Made by a program: the position numbers and the translations under genes. A stretch of 64,000 nt of DNA, taken from NCBI GenBank assembly GCA_002104985.1, contig MCGO01000177.1, positions 1-64,000 on the forward strand. The letters run 5' to 3'. This DNA comes from Rhizoclosmatium globosum. Lineage: Eukaryota > Chytridiomycota > Chytridiomycetes > Chytridiales > Chytriomycetaceae. Of this stretch, positions 39,768 through 50,132 are shown one piece after another (positions within the stretch are counted from its first letter, which is position 1; each line of letters opens with the position of its first letter). Under the pieces are notes generated by a model, which saw only the letters and a list, made by a program, of their open reading frames with translations, was not told the origin of the DNA and made no database searches.

Positions 39768-39923
39768 TGTTAGTTATAAGTAAAATGCACGTGTAATTTT
39801 AAGTATAATTTGTGTGTAGATCGTTTATTATTTGGAGAGAATCATCAAATTAGGTGTAAGGATACGAATCACAGGGCACATGTAAGGTTAAACGATTTAA
39901 AAGAAATCAGTGACTTGATCTGC

Positions 39924-40595
39924 TCATGCCGCAGACGTGGCTGGACTAAGGCTTTCAGTAGCTCGCGCATTCGCGTCAGCAACAGCCTTCCGAACCTTGA
40001 TGGCGAAATGCATACGCAACTCTCGCGATCTGTTTGCGTAAATGGCTTTCACTTCGAGTGACTCTTGTCGCCAGAGACTTGCCACCAATTTTGTTGTTTC
40101 CGCGAGTGACAGTCGTCCATTGTATTTCGCGCAAATCTCGGGGTATCGGTCCGTCTTGTATCTGTTTTTCATTGAATGGCATTGTTAGGAATTAGTTATT
40201 ATCATTTATGTGTAAACAGTAGGTACGCACAACAGGAAAGCATTCTGTGGCTTCGCGGATCCCTGTCGCTGCTTCTCCGATCGCGCAGACTTTCGTCGCT
40301 CGTTTCTCGCAATGTTGCGCCGTGTCTGGAGCACTTCCTCAGGCGTGTTTTCAGGGTCTTCCATCGAGTCGTGGATATCCCAACTTGAACTTGATGAGGA
40401 TTGTGCGTAATGACCGGTGAAGACTGGTCCTGTCGTTGATCCAAGAAAGTCTATCGATTCATCATCTTGAATTGATTCAATGCGCGTGGATTGGGCTAAT
40501 TGGTCACTTTGGTTGTGAGACTCAAACACATCCACTTGATTGTCAAAGTGCAATGGTTCTACAGTAGGCGAGGACATGGCAGGTGTGAGTGACAT
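39924..40595 (-). CDS. MATA-type HMG-box protein
   Basis: Exon 1 is 40231-40595, intron 40162-40230 (GTGCGT donor), exon 2 39924-40161; 200 aa. The splice joins the two halves of one HMG box: KPQNAFLLYKTDRYPEICAK, YNGRLSLAETTKLVASLWRQ, ESLEVKAIYANRSRELRMHF. The (R/K)PxNAFxLY start and LWRxES...KxxY pattern are those of fungal MATA_HMG transcription factors, which include mating-type and sexual-development regulators. The N-terminal 110 residues are acidic and Ser-rich (IQDDESIDFLGSTTG; AQSSSSSSWDIHDSMEDPEN), then basic just before the box (RRNIARNERRKSARSEKQRQ). A mating-type role is possible but unsupported by context. Confidence 0.78.
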
Positions 40596-41172
40596 TGTAC
40601 AATCTTTTTTTTGTGAGGTTGGAGAACCTGTTGATGTGAAGAGGGCCTGTTGATGAGGGTTTTTGTTCCTTTTTCTGTTTGTCTCTTGTTTTGTGGCTCT
40701 CCAAACAGACCAGATTCTAAACGGAGACCGACTTCTCTGATATCCTTCCGTTATTGTAATGGTAATAGTTTGTAATGGCCAAATGGGATGGCCATGCACT
40801 TTGTCATCCAGTGCTCTTCATTTCTGGAGATTTGACAATGCCATCTCCAACACACGCAGCCCCACAGAAGTTAATAGTCTGATATCTTTCTCTCATGGTC
40901 GACTTGCCCGTTTTAATTGGGCTTATTAAACTGTGGTATGGTGTGAGTGAAGTTCGATAATCTCGGTTTGAAATTGTAAGACGTTCTCACATAAAATGCT
41001 ATCTCTGATCTGGCTATCTGAAAATTGCTGTAAATTGTTTCGTATAGCTTACTTAAAAGTGCAAGCTTTATTTGTCCCTCTCTACTGAGCTTTGAATGTC
41101 ACCTTGGGAGTAAAAAGAAAATTTTAAATTGCTCGTGTTTGATTGGATGAAAATATCAAACTGTTGTCAGAC
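40596..41172. other. intergenic, no gene seen
   Basis: Upstream of the HMG-box gene and 3' flank of the mtSSB gene. AT-rich towards the right. No protein-like ORF. Confidence 0.5.
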
Positions 41173-41608
41173 TCATACTGCCTGTTTAATGACTGAAACC
41201 CGTTCTGTATATCATTAAATTCGTGAAATACATTCCCAAGGTCAACTCAAACTCACCCGGGAGAACCTGCGTATAAATGCTTCCATCAGCCGCCTTGGAA
41301 TACTTGATGCGACCGTCCACCTCAACCAAAGCACCTTTACGAATCGACCCGTCTACATACATCCCAGAATTGATTGTTGAAAAGTCTTTGACAGTATGCC
41401 AATCTGTTTCTCTCACCAAAGGCAAACTTCCGACCTTTTTGGTGTATCTGTGTGTTGCGAGTGAAAACGACCACATATCGATTGGATGAAGTGTTGCGTT
41501 AAAGAAGCGACGGTATGTTGGGTTGGCACCAACATAACCGCGAAGCAAGATTCGGTTGACGCTTGTGACCGTTCCCTTCGAAGATGATGTAGTAACTTGA
41601 TGCGACAT
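41173..41608 (-). CDS. mitochondrial single-stranded DNA-binding protein, paralog 1
   Basis: Exon 1 is 41257-41608, intron 41205-41256 (52 nt, GTGAGT...ACAG), exon 2 41173-41204; 127 aa. Without splicing the frame ends at FTNLMIYRTGFSH, which does not look like SSB. Splicing gives QVLPERVSVIKQAV, a sensible last strand. OB-fold landmarks: VNRILLRGYVGANPTYRRF, DMWSFSLATHRY, RETDWHTVKDFSTI, SIRKGALVEVDGRIKYSKA. Matches bacterial-type SSB, as in Rim1 and human SSBP1, which coat single-stranded mtDNA during replication. Lacks an obvious long presequence. Near a TFAM-like gene and a second SSB gene on the same strand. Confidence 0.82.
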
Positions 41609-41849
41609 TCTTATTCTTTGCGAGGATATTTACGTCGTTATTTGATTGATGCTACCGTTTCACTGTGGAATTGTTGAATGGGTGAATGGGCCATTCACGT
41701 TCTCCTTCAAACTCACACTCTATTAGCGAATGGAAAATTGGAAAGATATAATTCAACTTGATGATTCATTGGAGATCAGAACAACATAAACAGCAAATAG
41801 CAAAAAAAAAATCAACTGCAAATCCCTGCACAATGCCCAACAAAGCTGC

Positions 41850-42940
41850 TTAACCCCGCTTACGAGTATTCTTGTTGATTCCCATCTTGCGCTTCAAAAC
41901 CTCCAATGACCCCAAGTTCTTGTCGCTTCTTGCCGCCTTCTGAACCCGCTTCTTGACCAACGAGTTCAACCCCATCGACATACCATTCTCCTCCTCCCAG
42001 CGATCCATCTCTTTCTCATATTGCTCCTTCAAACCATCCGCCTCCGCTCGATACACGTCCTTCTCCTTCTCACTCATTTCAGCCCACACAAGCGCCGCCT
42101 CCTGCATCCCTTCCGTCTTTCCCCCAAACGCTTTATTCTCCTTCACAAACAAGTTATACCCATTCAACGGCTTCTTCGGCTTAGTCGGGTCCTCGGCCAC
42201 TTTCGCACGGACTTTGAATGGGTCAATCAGTTTTTGGAGGGTCAGCTTCTGTTGCTCCAACAAGACGTCCTGTGGCGTGCGTGTGGCCAAATACTCATCA
42301 TGTGCGGTATTGTAAGCGGCCTTGGACTCGTCAGCTTGCTTGTTGAAGGGAACGCGGTCGTCGAGGGGAAGCGCGTTCCACATCTCGCCGAGGCGCTTTG
42401 CAACGTGGCGGGAACGGTCTTGTTTATCGAGAGCGAGGAATTCGGGGGAAGTTGCGAGAATTGGTTGGTGGACTTTGCAAAAGTGGAGGTATGCGGACAT
42501 TGGTTTTGGTGGAGGGACGACGGATGGCTTTGGAAGGTCTCTTAGGGCTTTTTTGAATGTTTTTGTGCGTTCTGGTTTTGTATTGGTTAGATTGGTTTGT
42601 GAGTGGTTCGTGGAGTGTGTTTGGGAGGAATGAAGGAACGCTCACGTTCTTCTTCGAGGAGCGCAACGATCGTATCATTGGTCGAGGAAGCGATGCGTGG
42701 AAAGGAAGAAAAGCGGTGTTTTTGGAGGAGAAGGATTGGATTGACGACGTGGGAAACTGGCTGGGAACCTTGGGCGATTGCTGCGAGGGGACCGCCTATC
42801 TTGAACAGTGGAACCTGGCGGAGGGCAAGGGCGGCAGAGTGAAAAGTGCGGGAAATGAGAAGTTGCTGTTGTGTACGTTAGAGAGTGAATTGGTGTGAAT
42901 CGTTGGAAGCGAAGGCAGTGAGAACGCGTACCATTTTCAT
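41850..42940 (-). CDS. mitochondrial two-HMG-box nucleoid protein (TFAM/Abf2-like)
   Basis: Exons 42932-42940 (MKM only), 42646-42865 and 41850-42571; 316 aa. The presequence MKMQLLISRTFHSAALALRQ is Arg/Ser/Leu-rich and lacks acids, a good mitochondrial targeting signal. HMG box 1: KPMSAYLHFCKVHQPILATS...AKRLGEMWNALPLDDRVPFN. HMG box 2: KPKKPLNGYNLFVKENKAFG...LVWAEMSEKEKDVYRAEADG. A basic tail follows (LKRKMGINKNTRKRG). Packages and bends mtDNA in known relatives. The tiny 9-nt first exon and all junctions keep phase. It sits between the two mtSSB genes on the same strand. Confidence 0.82.
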
Positions 42941-43081
42941 TCAAGAATGTTTTGACTATACAGAATGCGTAAAGTAAACAAACAAAGACACAAAGATTTT
43001 ATCATGATGAGAAACTGAAGAGTGAAATGAGAAATAAAAAATACAGAAATTTGTTCGATTGGCTGTTTAAAAAGGACTTTT

Positions 43082-43503
43082 TTAAACTTTAGGCGCTTGC
43101 TCCACAGGTTGTTCGGCCTTTGGTGGCTTGAGAAGTGTTACTTTGTCTGTTCATGTCAAATCAGAACCAATTCGAACCGCAACAACACTCAACTGGCAAT
43201 AACTTGTGGAAACACTCTTCCATCCTCGGCTTTATAGTTCTGGATACGTCCCTCCACACTCACAAGAGCTCCCTTCTTCACAATCCCATCCATATACTTT
43301 CTGTTGCCCCCAACCTTGAACTCCGTGATACGATGCCACTCAACTTCAGTTCTCCACTGCGTTTCATTTCCTTTCTTGAAGGCACGGTTGGTAGCCATGG
43401 GGAAAGTCCATAACCCCTTCGGAATGGGTTCTCCAGTCTTGACGATGAAGGGCCTAAATTCGGGGCTGTTTCCAACGTAGCCGATAAGAGTGAGTTTATT
43501 CAT
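43082..43503 (-). CDS. mitochondrial single-stranded DNA-binding protein, paralog 2
   Basis: Exon 1 is 43194-43503, intron 43147-43193 (47 nt, GTTGAG donor), exon 2 43082-43146; 124 aa from MNKLTLIGYVGNSPEFRPF. SSB landmarks: GLWTFPMATNRAFKKG, EVEWHRITEFKVGG, GIVKKGALVSVEGRIQNYKA, VFPQVIANKVTLLKPPKAEQ. Shares layout with paralog 1 (intron before the last strand) but differs in sequence, so the duplication is old. The C-terminal KPPKAEQPVEQAPKV tail lacks the acidic tip of bacterial SSB. Confidence 0.82.
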
Positions 43504-44154
43504 GGTAGAGTAACCTGTGGGAAAAGGGTTCAATTTGATTCGACTTTGATGAAGGGGAAAAGCTAAAGTACCCTAGTTGATGGAAACGTGGTTTAATTTC
43601 AGTAACGTACACATCTTTAGTATAAGGAAGAAGATAATGTGCTTATGTGCCTTACCCTACGGAGCACGGAGTGATTGTTTGATGCGACGGCGGTGAACAT
43701 GTTTTCAGGATCTTTTTATCGAGGACAACAGGCCCGTTGAATGTGGCACTCTTTCATAAAACGCTTTGTCACTTTCAATCGTCTTGTTATTTGATCCTTC
43801 ATTCATTTTGGTGGGTACGACTGGTAGGGATTGGGGTGAATTAATTGTGCAACACAACTTTCAATTTCAATCGAACAGCATAATGAAGCCGTCTTATCTC
43901 CGGCGTTCATCCCAGGAATCAATCTGGATCAAGTACTAGGCCCTTGCCGCTCAAATGCAATGGAATAAACCCGCATAATCCTGAAACCACTTAAACACAC
44001 CTCCCACCTGCCGCTAACGCTTATGCTACTAGTAAAAGTATATGCCTTCTTCTAGAATTTCAGCTCTTTATTTAAAAATTTCAGAGTCACTGCATGGGAA
44101 AAAGGAACGAACACAACTTTTGAAAAATAGGCACACCACCCTCGGACAAAAGCT
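43504..44154. other. intergenic, no gene seen
   Basis: Divergent upstream region of mtSSB paralog 2 (minus) and a plus-strand unknown gene. Contains an AT-rich stretch near 44060-44090. No ORF of note. Confidence 0.5.
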
Positions 44155-44879
44155 ATGAAGCGTCTCTCCGTTTCTTTCAGCTCAATGCGCTCATTTGTAA
44201 GTTTTTCCATGGCGACAAGCTATAAAGCGGACAGTTTGGCTGGATTCCAGAAACCCCTCCTCCCCTTCTTCACCAACAACCAAAAAGTCCAAGCACTGGT
44301 CCAAGCAGTCACTCCCAAAATACAACAACGTTATTTGCTACCAAGAACAGAAAGTGGGGCGTGTACAAGAGCGACGTGACCATTGTACCCAAGTATGGAC
44401 TTCATTCCCTACCGTCGTCATCGTTCTTCAACTCCCTTGGAACCACACCAATAACTGTGAACTTCAACAACGTGTACTACAGACCATTTAACTGGGAACC
44501 CAACCACAACCACCATCTTGGAACTCCACAAACTACAGACTTGCCCAGCACAGGGTACTGGATGCTTGGTGTGGTTGGTACCCCAACACATCTCCAAAAA
44601 CCATCTGGAGCGCGATTCCCGAAATACAGTGTCTCCATTGCACCTGTTGACAGACGCGATGAAATTACAGTTGAAGACAGACTCGGAGATGTACAACCCC
44701 CACATCGAGCATTGATTGATGCGTTCAGAGTTATGGTGAAGGATCCATTTGCGGATATTCCGCAACTGAGGAACTTGTTGGTAGCGAAGAAAAGTTGGAA
44801 GGATGGACACGTTCAACTGTTCGAGTGGGATGGTGACGAAGGCAAAGAAAGTGGTATCGTTTCTCTGGGCTCTGTTTGA
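44155..44879 (+). CDS. unknown protein, possibly mitochondrial (one frameshift)
   Basis: Begins MKRLSVSFSSMRSFVSFSMA, a basic, Ser/Phe-rich start like a mitochondrial presequence. The frame runs to about 44320 (VQALVQAVTPK), then shifts by one at an A run (CCCAAAATACAAC) into FATKNRKWGVYKSDVTIVPK. It continues with YYRPFNWEPNHNHHLGTPQT, GYWMLGVVGTPTHLQKPSGA, DRLGDVQPPHRALIDAFRVM and ends GKESGIVSLGSV. One added A would give about 240 aa. No family recognised. The VPKYG...FNWEPN...PPHRALIDAF blocks look conserved enough to be searchable. Confidence 0.55.
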
Positions 44880-45075
44880 GTGGTCAAGAGAATTGTCGGT
44901 GGGGTCTCTTGTTGTCGTGGGATTCAAGTTGGATCATCTGGTTGAGGAGAAGATTGTTGGTTTGGGTTTGGAATTCGTTCTTACTTTTTGAATCACAGGT
45001 ACAATTACTTGGTTTATTTGTTTTAGCTGCTCTTTTCTTCACTGTTGATGTTGCCATTTTCAAAGAAACATAAAG

Positions 45076-46053
45076 TCAAACATCTCCTGGCTTGGTACTA
45101 TTTCGAAGAGTGTGGCGAGTCGTGGAAACTGGGGATGCGGGTGGTTTTTTGGTTGTTTGGGGGCTATCAGGCTCTGTGCTCTTCCGCAGTGATTGTTTTT
45201 TAATTTCCGCGCTTCGATTCCACCACAAAGCCAGCTTCATTCCATACATTGTGTTCAACAGCAAAAGATTTGCGATTTGGCAAGTCTTCATGTATTCCCC
45301 CAAACTCAACGTTATAACTTCCGTGATGATTAAAACGTTGAAAACGATTATGAGGAAGAATAATAGGCAGCTCGCTGCTCCTACTTTTGCGATAATATCA
45401 AATTGTGGGTCGATCGAGTCGTACATATCTGTTTTAGTAGTTTGTAGAAATCGAACGAAGGCAAGGACGAGAAATAAATCAAACAGCCCAATAGCAACTG
45501 TCACAGATACTCTCATTTTGTCACCAATGATCATATACTTTGTGGCATCATCCGGAGACGACATAAGAATAGGCACGATTGTCTGGAAAACCGATGGAAT
45601 AAAGTACAAAAAACATCCGACGTAAAGACACCCTCGAATCACATTGAAGCTTCGCGGAAATGTCGCTTCACAACGCACTTGATCGTTCCCATCCTGCAAT
45701 ATGTAAGCCACTTCAAACAGAGTATTTGAAAACGCGGTGACGATGTTTGCGACTTGAATAATTCGTATCATATCGTTGTATTCTCCAACGACCAGTTTGC
45801 TGTGTCCCATTGTTCATATCCGTCATGAATTCAAAGATGTTTTTGAATTTGAAGTAAAAACCGATGCAGACGATGAATAGCTTAAGTTCATGGAAAATAG
45901 AAGGAGGTTGAACGACCGGTAAAACGCTTTGGGAAGTGGTGTCTCGCAAAATAGAATGAACGACACGTGCCCAACAAGCTGGAACGCATAGATGGCGCTG
46001 AATATTACTTGAAACGAAACGATGCTGTTGTCAGGCTGATATGGCTGAGACAT
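45076..46053 (-). CDS. multi-pass membrane protein, tandem copy A (two frameshifts)
   Basis: Paralog of the intact gene at 46190-47173. Start MSQPYQPDNSIVSFQVIFSA aligns with MSQTIDTDYSILSFQLVLSG. Seven hydrophobic stretches can be followed, with shared cores CETPLPKAFYRSFNLLLFSM, DSIDPQFDIIAKVGAASCLL, MKTCQIANLLLLNTMYGMKL and ALWWNRSAEIKKQSLRKS. The frame shifts near 45885 (after SMNLS) and near 45810 (after MTDMNNG), each consistent with one missing base, the second at a G run. The Pro/Thr-rich basic C-terminus is probably cytoplasmic. Family unknown; the seven-helix layout resembles receptor-like proteins, but no receptor motif is present. Confidence 0.6.
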
Positions 46054-46189
46054 ATTGTTCGATTGTTTTAAAAATCGACATTGTGCCTTCAAAGGAATAT
46101 CCAAATATTCGAACTATAAAACTCGGTATTATTTAATTAAGAATGAAGAAAAGATAGAGTTGATTCCACTTATTAGCCAAATTACCAAA

Positions 46190-47173
46190 TTAAACATTCC
46201 CTGACTGAGCACTAACATGAAAGAGCGGTTGCATAGTGGTTCCTGAAGAGACGGTAGGTTTTTTCGTGCCGTTTTGGCAGTTGGCCTCTGCACTTTTCTT
46301 CAGGGATTGTTTTCTCATTTCCGCGTTCCTGTTCCACCACAGCGCTAGTTTCATTCCATACAACGAATTGAGAAGCAAAAAGTTCCCAATCTGACAGCTT
46401 TTCATATATGGCCCGAGGCTCAACGTCACTGCTTGCGTAACCAGCAACACATTAAATACGATCAATATAAAATAGCCAGCACAGCTCCCAGCTCCTACTT
46501 TCGCAATAATACCAAACTGCGGATCAATCGAATCGTAAATATCGGCCTTTGTCTTTTGAAGAAAACGGATGAAGGAAACCAAAAGAAAAACGTCGAAAAC
46601 ACCGGCCACCGCAAACACAGCCAGTCTCAGTTTATCTCCAAGCAGCAGATAGTAAAGACCGTCTTGCATATTTGTTTGGACAATAGGCGCTACGGTTTGT
46701 ATAAAGGATGGTACAAAGTACAACGCGCATCCAATGTAGAGCCCAACACGAATACAGTGAAATTGGCGAGGATATTGTCGTTTGATGACAGATGTTGAAC
46801 GTTCCCAACCTGCGCAAATGTAACATACTTCAAACATTGTGTTTGCAAACGCGCTCACGATGTTCGTGTTTTGTATACAACGCTGCATGTTGTTGTATCG
46901 TTCCTCAGACCAGTTTTCGTAGTTCCCCTCAGCCATATCGGTCATAAATGCGAACATATAGCCGTACTTAAAGTAAAAACTTACGCATACTATCAATAGG
47001 CTAATGTTCATCGCATATAATAGCAAGTTAAATGGTCTGATAAAAGCCCTTGGAATCGGAGTTTCGCAAAAGAATATGAAAGAGATGTGGCCAACAAGTT
47101 GAAAGGCGTAGATACCACTGAGGACAAGTTGAAATGATAGGATGCTATAGTCAGTGTCTATTGTTTGTGACAT
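46190..47173 (-). CDS. multi-pass membrane protein, tandem copy B (intact)
   Basis: 327 aa, single exon. Hydrophobic segments near residues 13-33, 42-65, 95-115, 135-160, 180-203, 222-247 and 258-278 suggest seven helices. Inter-helix loops carry the conserved CETPIPRAFIRPFNLLLYAM, IQNTNIVSAFANTMFEVCYI, KADIYDSIDPQFGIIAKVGA and LGPYMKSCQIGNFLLLNSLY. The C-terminal ~45 residues are polar (KQSLKKSAEANCQNGTKK). About 135 bp separate it from copy A on the same strand. No known family assigned. Confidence 0.65.
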   Translation of the reverse strand: MSQTIDTDYSILSFQLVLSGIYAFQLVGHISFIFFCETPIPRAFIRPFNLLLYAMNISLLIVCVSFYFKYGYMFAFMTDMAEGNYENWSEERYNNMQRCIQNTNIVSAFANTMFEVCYICAGWERSTSVIKRQYPRQFHCIRVGLYIGCALYFVPSFIQTVAPIVQTNMQDGLYYLLLGDKLRLAVFAVAGVFDVFLLVSFIRFLQKTKADIYDSIDPQFGIIAKVGAGSCAGYFILIVFNVLLVTQAVTLSLGPYMKSCQIGNFLLLNSLYGMKLALWWNRNAEMRKQSLKKSAEANCQNGTKKPTVSSGTTMQPLFHVSAQSGNV

Positions 47174-47264
47174 CTTTTTAATTGCTCATTGTTTTACAAA
47201 AAGTCTCATTGTACCAAACAACATGTCCCATTGTACGAAACAGGCGAATCAAGTCTGAACGTTT

Positions 47265-48760
47265 TCATTTCTGTAACACAAACACGTTCCCTTCTCGAAT
47301 ACATTCACGATCCACCAAAACAGGAAAATCAACATCACCCCTTAAATCCAGCTGTGAAGGTCCAATTGGACCCAGTCGCTCCTCAGCCCCTTCTGGAGTG
47401 TATGGTCGAATCTTTCGACGGCCGTCCTCACGAGATACTTCAAATACTGCTGTTGAGTTAAAATATCCAACGAAAAATACTAGTAGCTTCACACTAGATG
47501 TTCCAGTGACTGTATAGTAGACAGCGCGTGCAAGGAACCAACGGCCTTCCTTGTCGTAATACGCTTCAATATAGTCCCCATACTTAAGTTCATACGCCCA
47601 CCCAGAGAAAGGAATTAAAGAGTGGTACGCGTTTTTCTGTTTTGGAAACTGCGGTGTTCTTGAGTTTACACTCTTGGTTTGGATTTTAGGAAAACTGGTG
47701 GATCGAGAGCTGGAATAGTCACTTGAATTGTTGGCAGTGTACGAAGTTGACTTTTTGTCCCATGGAGGACGTTCAAATGCGCTTTGGATTTCGGCTGTCA
47801 AATTCTTGAACTTTTTGACGAGTGGCTTTTTTGGTAGCTCAGGAGTGTTTTCCACGTCGTCCTCAACTTCCTTCTCCGCGCTTGTCGCTAGTGACTTTTT
47901 GCTCACTTTTGGAGTTGCCGAATCCTTCTTGCCTTTGGGCTTTGTTTTGAGGACTTCGAGGACTTCGTCCTCGGGATCCTCGTCCACCACGTCAGCATTT
48001 TCAGCAGTCCGCTTCTTACTCTTTGACGGCTTTGGAGACTTTGAAATTACGTCAGCTGTAGCAGATACCTCCTTATCAACATTCGGAACATGTTCAACAC
48101 AAGTCACCCTTTCGAGAACAACCTTCTCCAACACTTTTGCAACATCCTCCTTGACATCCGCGACTTCCTTTCTCACCGCACCAAATTCAGCCTGCGCGAA
48201 TTCAAACAAAACCCGAGCATCGACTTGCATCTGCTCAAGCTTCGTTTGCATAACAGCTTGAACGGAAGTGATTTGTCCCAAATCAACCGTGATCGGAGAA
48301 GTCTTTGGATTCGGCTCTTGCTTGACAACGATCATGCCTTCAGGGTGTAATGAATCGTCGACATGTTGTTTAAGACCAACCACAGCAATCGTGAGGTCAG
48401 TGACAGCCTTTCCGAACGCTGATTGCGTCGTTTGTAGTGAATCCAGCTGGATCTTTTGATTGTGTGTGTGGTTATTCCACGGTGATGGAATTAAGGGATA
48501 CTCCCAATTTTACCTTGTTGTGATCAAGCTTCGATTCGATCGCCTCGAGTCTTGTTCGCACGGATCGTCCTAGTTCTTCAACATCGCGGCGCATGAATTG
48601 AAGCTGGTTTGATTCGGTTTGCAGCTGCGTTTCGATTCGAGCCAGAATCGTTGTGATGGAGGCTGCGGTAGATGATATTAGCATATTACGGCAAAGTGTA
48701 ATTCTTGTTTTGCTTACCTGCATCTTGATTGAGTCGGGATGAAGAGGTGCCAGGAGCCAT
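47265..48760 (-). CDS. coiled-coil protein with C-terminal Tudor/agenet-like domain
   Basis: Exons 48718-48760, 48514-48662 and 47265-48452 give 459 aa in phase. The N-terminal third is coiled coil (ILARIETQLQTESNQLQFMR, VRKEVADVKEDVAKVLEKVV). The middle is Lys/Glu/Ser-rich and disordered (KSPKPSKSKKRTAENADVVD; VLKTKPKGKKDSATPKVSKK), with likely nuclear signals. The C-terminal ~85 residues (AYELKYGDYIEAYYDKEGRW, FLARAVYYTVTGTSSVKLLV, FFVGYFNSTAVFEVSREDGR) have the aromatic-lined five-strand pattern of Tudor/agenet/chromo-barrel domains that read methyl marks or bind nucleic acid. A nuclear chromatin role is inferred. Confidence 0.65.
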
Positions 48761-49150
48761 AATGATGTTTTGGATTGAAAAACGAAGTCCAAGCAATTTA
48801 ATGGACACGAACGCGGAAGGGGTTAGGCTCCTTCATCATTATAACATTCCTATACAATAAAGAATTTCGTGTGTTACCAATCGTCCTGATTTAAACTGTA
48901 GCCGTTGTGTTTGTATATAGATAGGAATCTGCTTTGCGGAATCACTTCTTTGCATTTTCTTTTCCTTTTCTCTTTATTACCACAATAATAAACGAGCAGT
49001 ATAGCTGCTTACGTCACAGATCGTGGGCAAGGGCAAGGAATCGTGGGCAGCAATTTTCGTGGGTTTCAAGTGGCGCTCATCCAATAAAAAGAGGCCTCCA
49101 ACAAACTCCTCTCCAACTCACAAATCACACACCAAGTTAAACAATACCAA
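48761..49150. other. intergenic between divergent genes
   Basis: Upstream of the coiled-coil/Tudor-like gene (minus) and the soluble Toastrack-like gene (plus). CT-rich tract near 48950-48975; AATAAA-like sequences near 48856 and 48986. No gene seen. Confidence 0.45.
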
Positions 49151-49981
49151 ATGACGCAATCAAAGCAGATCGTGTTCCAGCAGCCAATCACAAGTGTCGA
49201 CATCACATGCACCGATGGCTTCCCCGCCGAAGTAACCGTAACCAAGTCCGCCTCCTCGGAAACCACCATCACCTTCAGTCTGAACCACGAATCCAACGAA
49301 GAAAGTGTTGTCGCCGAAGTCAGCGAAAAGGGGCGACTCAGCGTGTCGACAACCGGAAAGAAGCGTGGCATCCTCAACCTTCTTTCCTTTGGCGGTTCAA
49401 CCACTCCCAAAATCACTCTTGGAATCCAGATTCCAGATCAGGAAATCAACGATTTGAACGTGGTGAGCAACCTTGGCTCGTTCAAATACGACGGCCCAAA
49501 CGTGCGTTCAAAGGTCTCGGCTGTCCTGAACATGGGCGAAGTCAAGATTATTGCTCCACTGACTGTCAACGATATTGATATCTCTGCTGATAAGGGCGCT
49601 GTCTCGATCACGAATGCTACAGTCGCAAACACTGCCCTCTTCAATGCCTCAATGGGTGAAATCAAGGGTGCCATTTGGGGTTACCGATCCCTGAATGCGA
49701 AGGCCAATATGGGTGCTGCAAAGTTTGAGCTGAGACCTGGGGCTGGATCTACTACTACTTTGGAATCTAACATGGGAGAAGTAACTGCGACTGTCTTTGG
49801 ATACCACGGTCGCTTTTCGGCCTCTTCCAGCTTTGGCGGAGTGAAGGTGGACGCTCCAGGAATAAAGGGAAACAGAAGCAACCCTTGCACTGGATTTGTG
49901 GGAGAGGAAACTGAGAAGGGGGCAAGTAATTTGACAATGTCAGCTAACATGGGAGGTGTCAACCTTACCTTTGTTGAATAA
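49151..49981 (+). CDS. Toastrack/DUF4097-like protein, soluble form (paralog 7)
   Basis: Single exon, 276 aa, no signal peptide or membrane helix: MTQSKQIVFQQPITSVDITC. Strand repeats are clear: LNMGEVKIIAPLTVNDIDIS, ADKGAVSITNATV, NASMGEIKGAIWGYRSLNAK, ANMGAAKFELRPG, LESNMGEVTATVFGYHGRFS, SSFGGVKVDAPG. It closes with NPCTGFVGEETEKGASNLTM and ANMGGVNLTFVE. The NPC-x-G-x-VGE motif is shared with paralog 6 (NPCEGIVGEDD) and not with the anchored forms, so these two form a subgroup. The NMGE periodicity is the most regular in the family. Function unknown. Confidence 0.72.
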   Translation: MTQSKQIVFQQPITSVDITCTDGFPAEVTVTKSASSETTITFSLNHESNEESVVAEVSEKGRLSVSTTGKKRGILNLLSFGGSTTPKITLGIQIPDQEINDLNVVSNLGSFKYDGPNVRSKVSAVLNMGEVKIIAPLTVNDIDISADKGAVSITNATVANTALFNASMGEIKGAIWGYRSLNAKANMGAAKFELRPGAGSTTTLESNMGEVTATVFGYHGRFSASSSFGGVKVDAPGIKGNRSNPCTGFVGEETEKGASNLTMSANMGGVNLTFVE

Positions 49982-50132
49982 CTGAATTGATGGATTTGAT
50001 TGGCAGTTTATTGTACAAATATAGTTGATATTACTCATAATTTCTGATATTCTGCTTACGCATCAATGACACACATTGACAGCTGACTTCAAAAGTCGCT
50101 TGAAAGAATTCACCCACTTTCAGTTCAAAATC

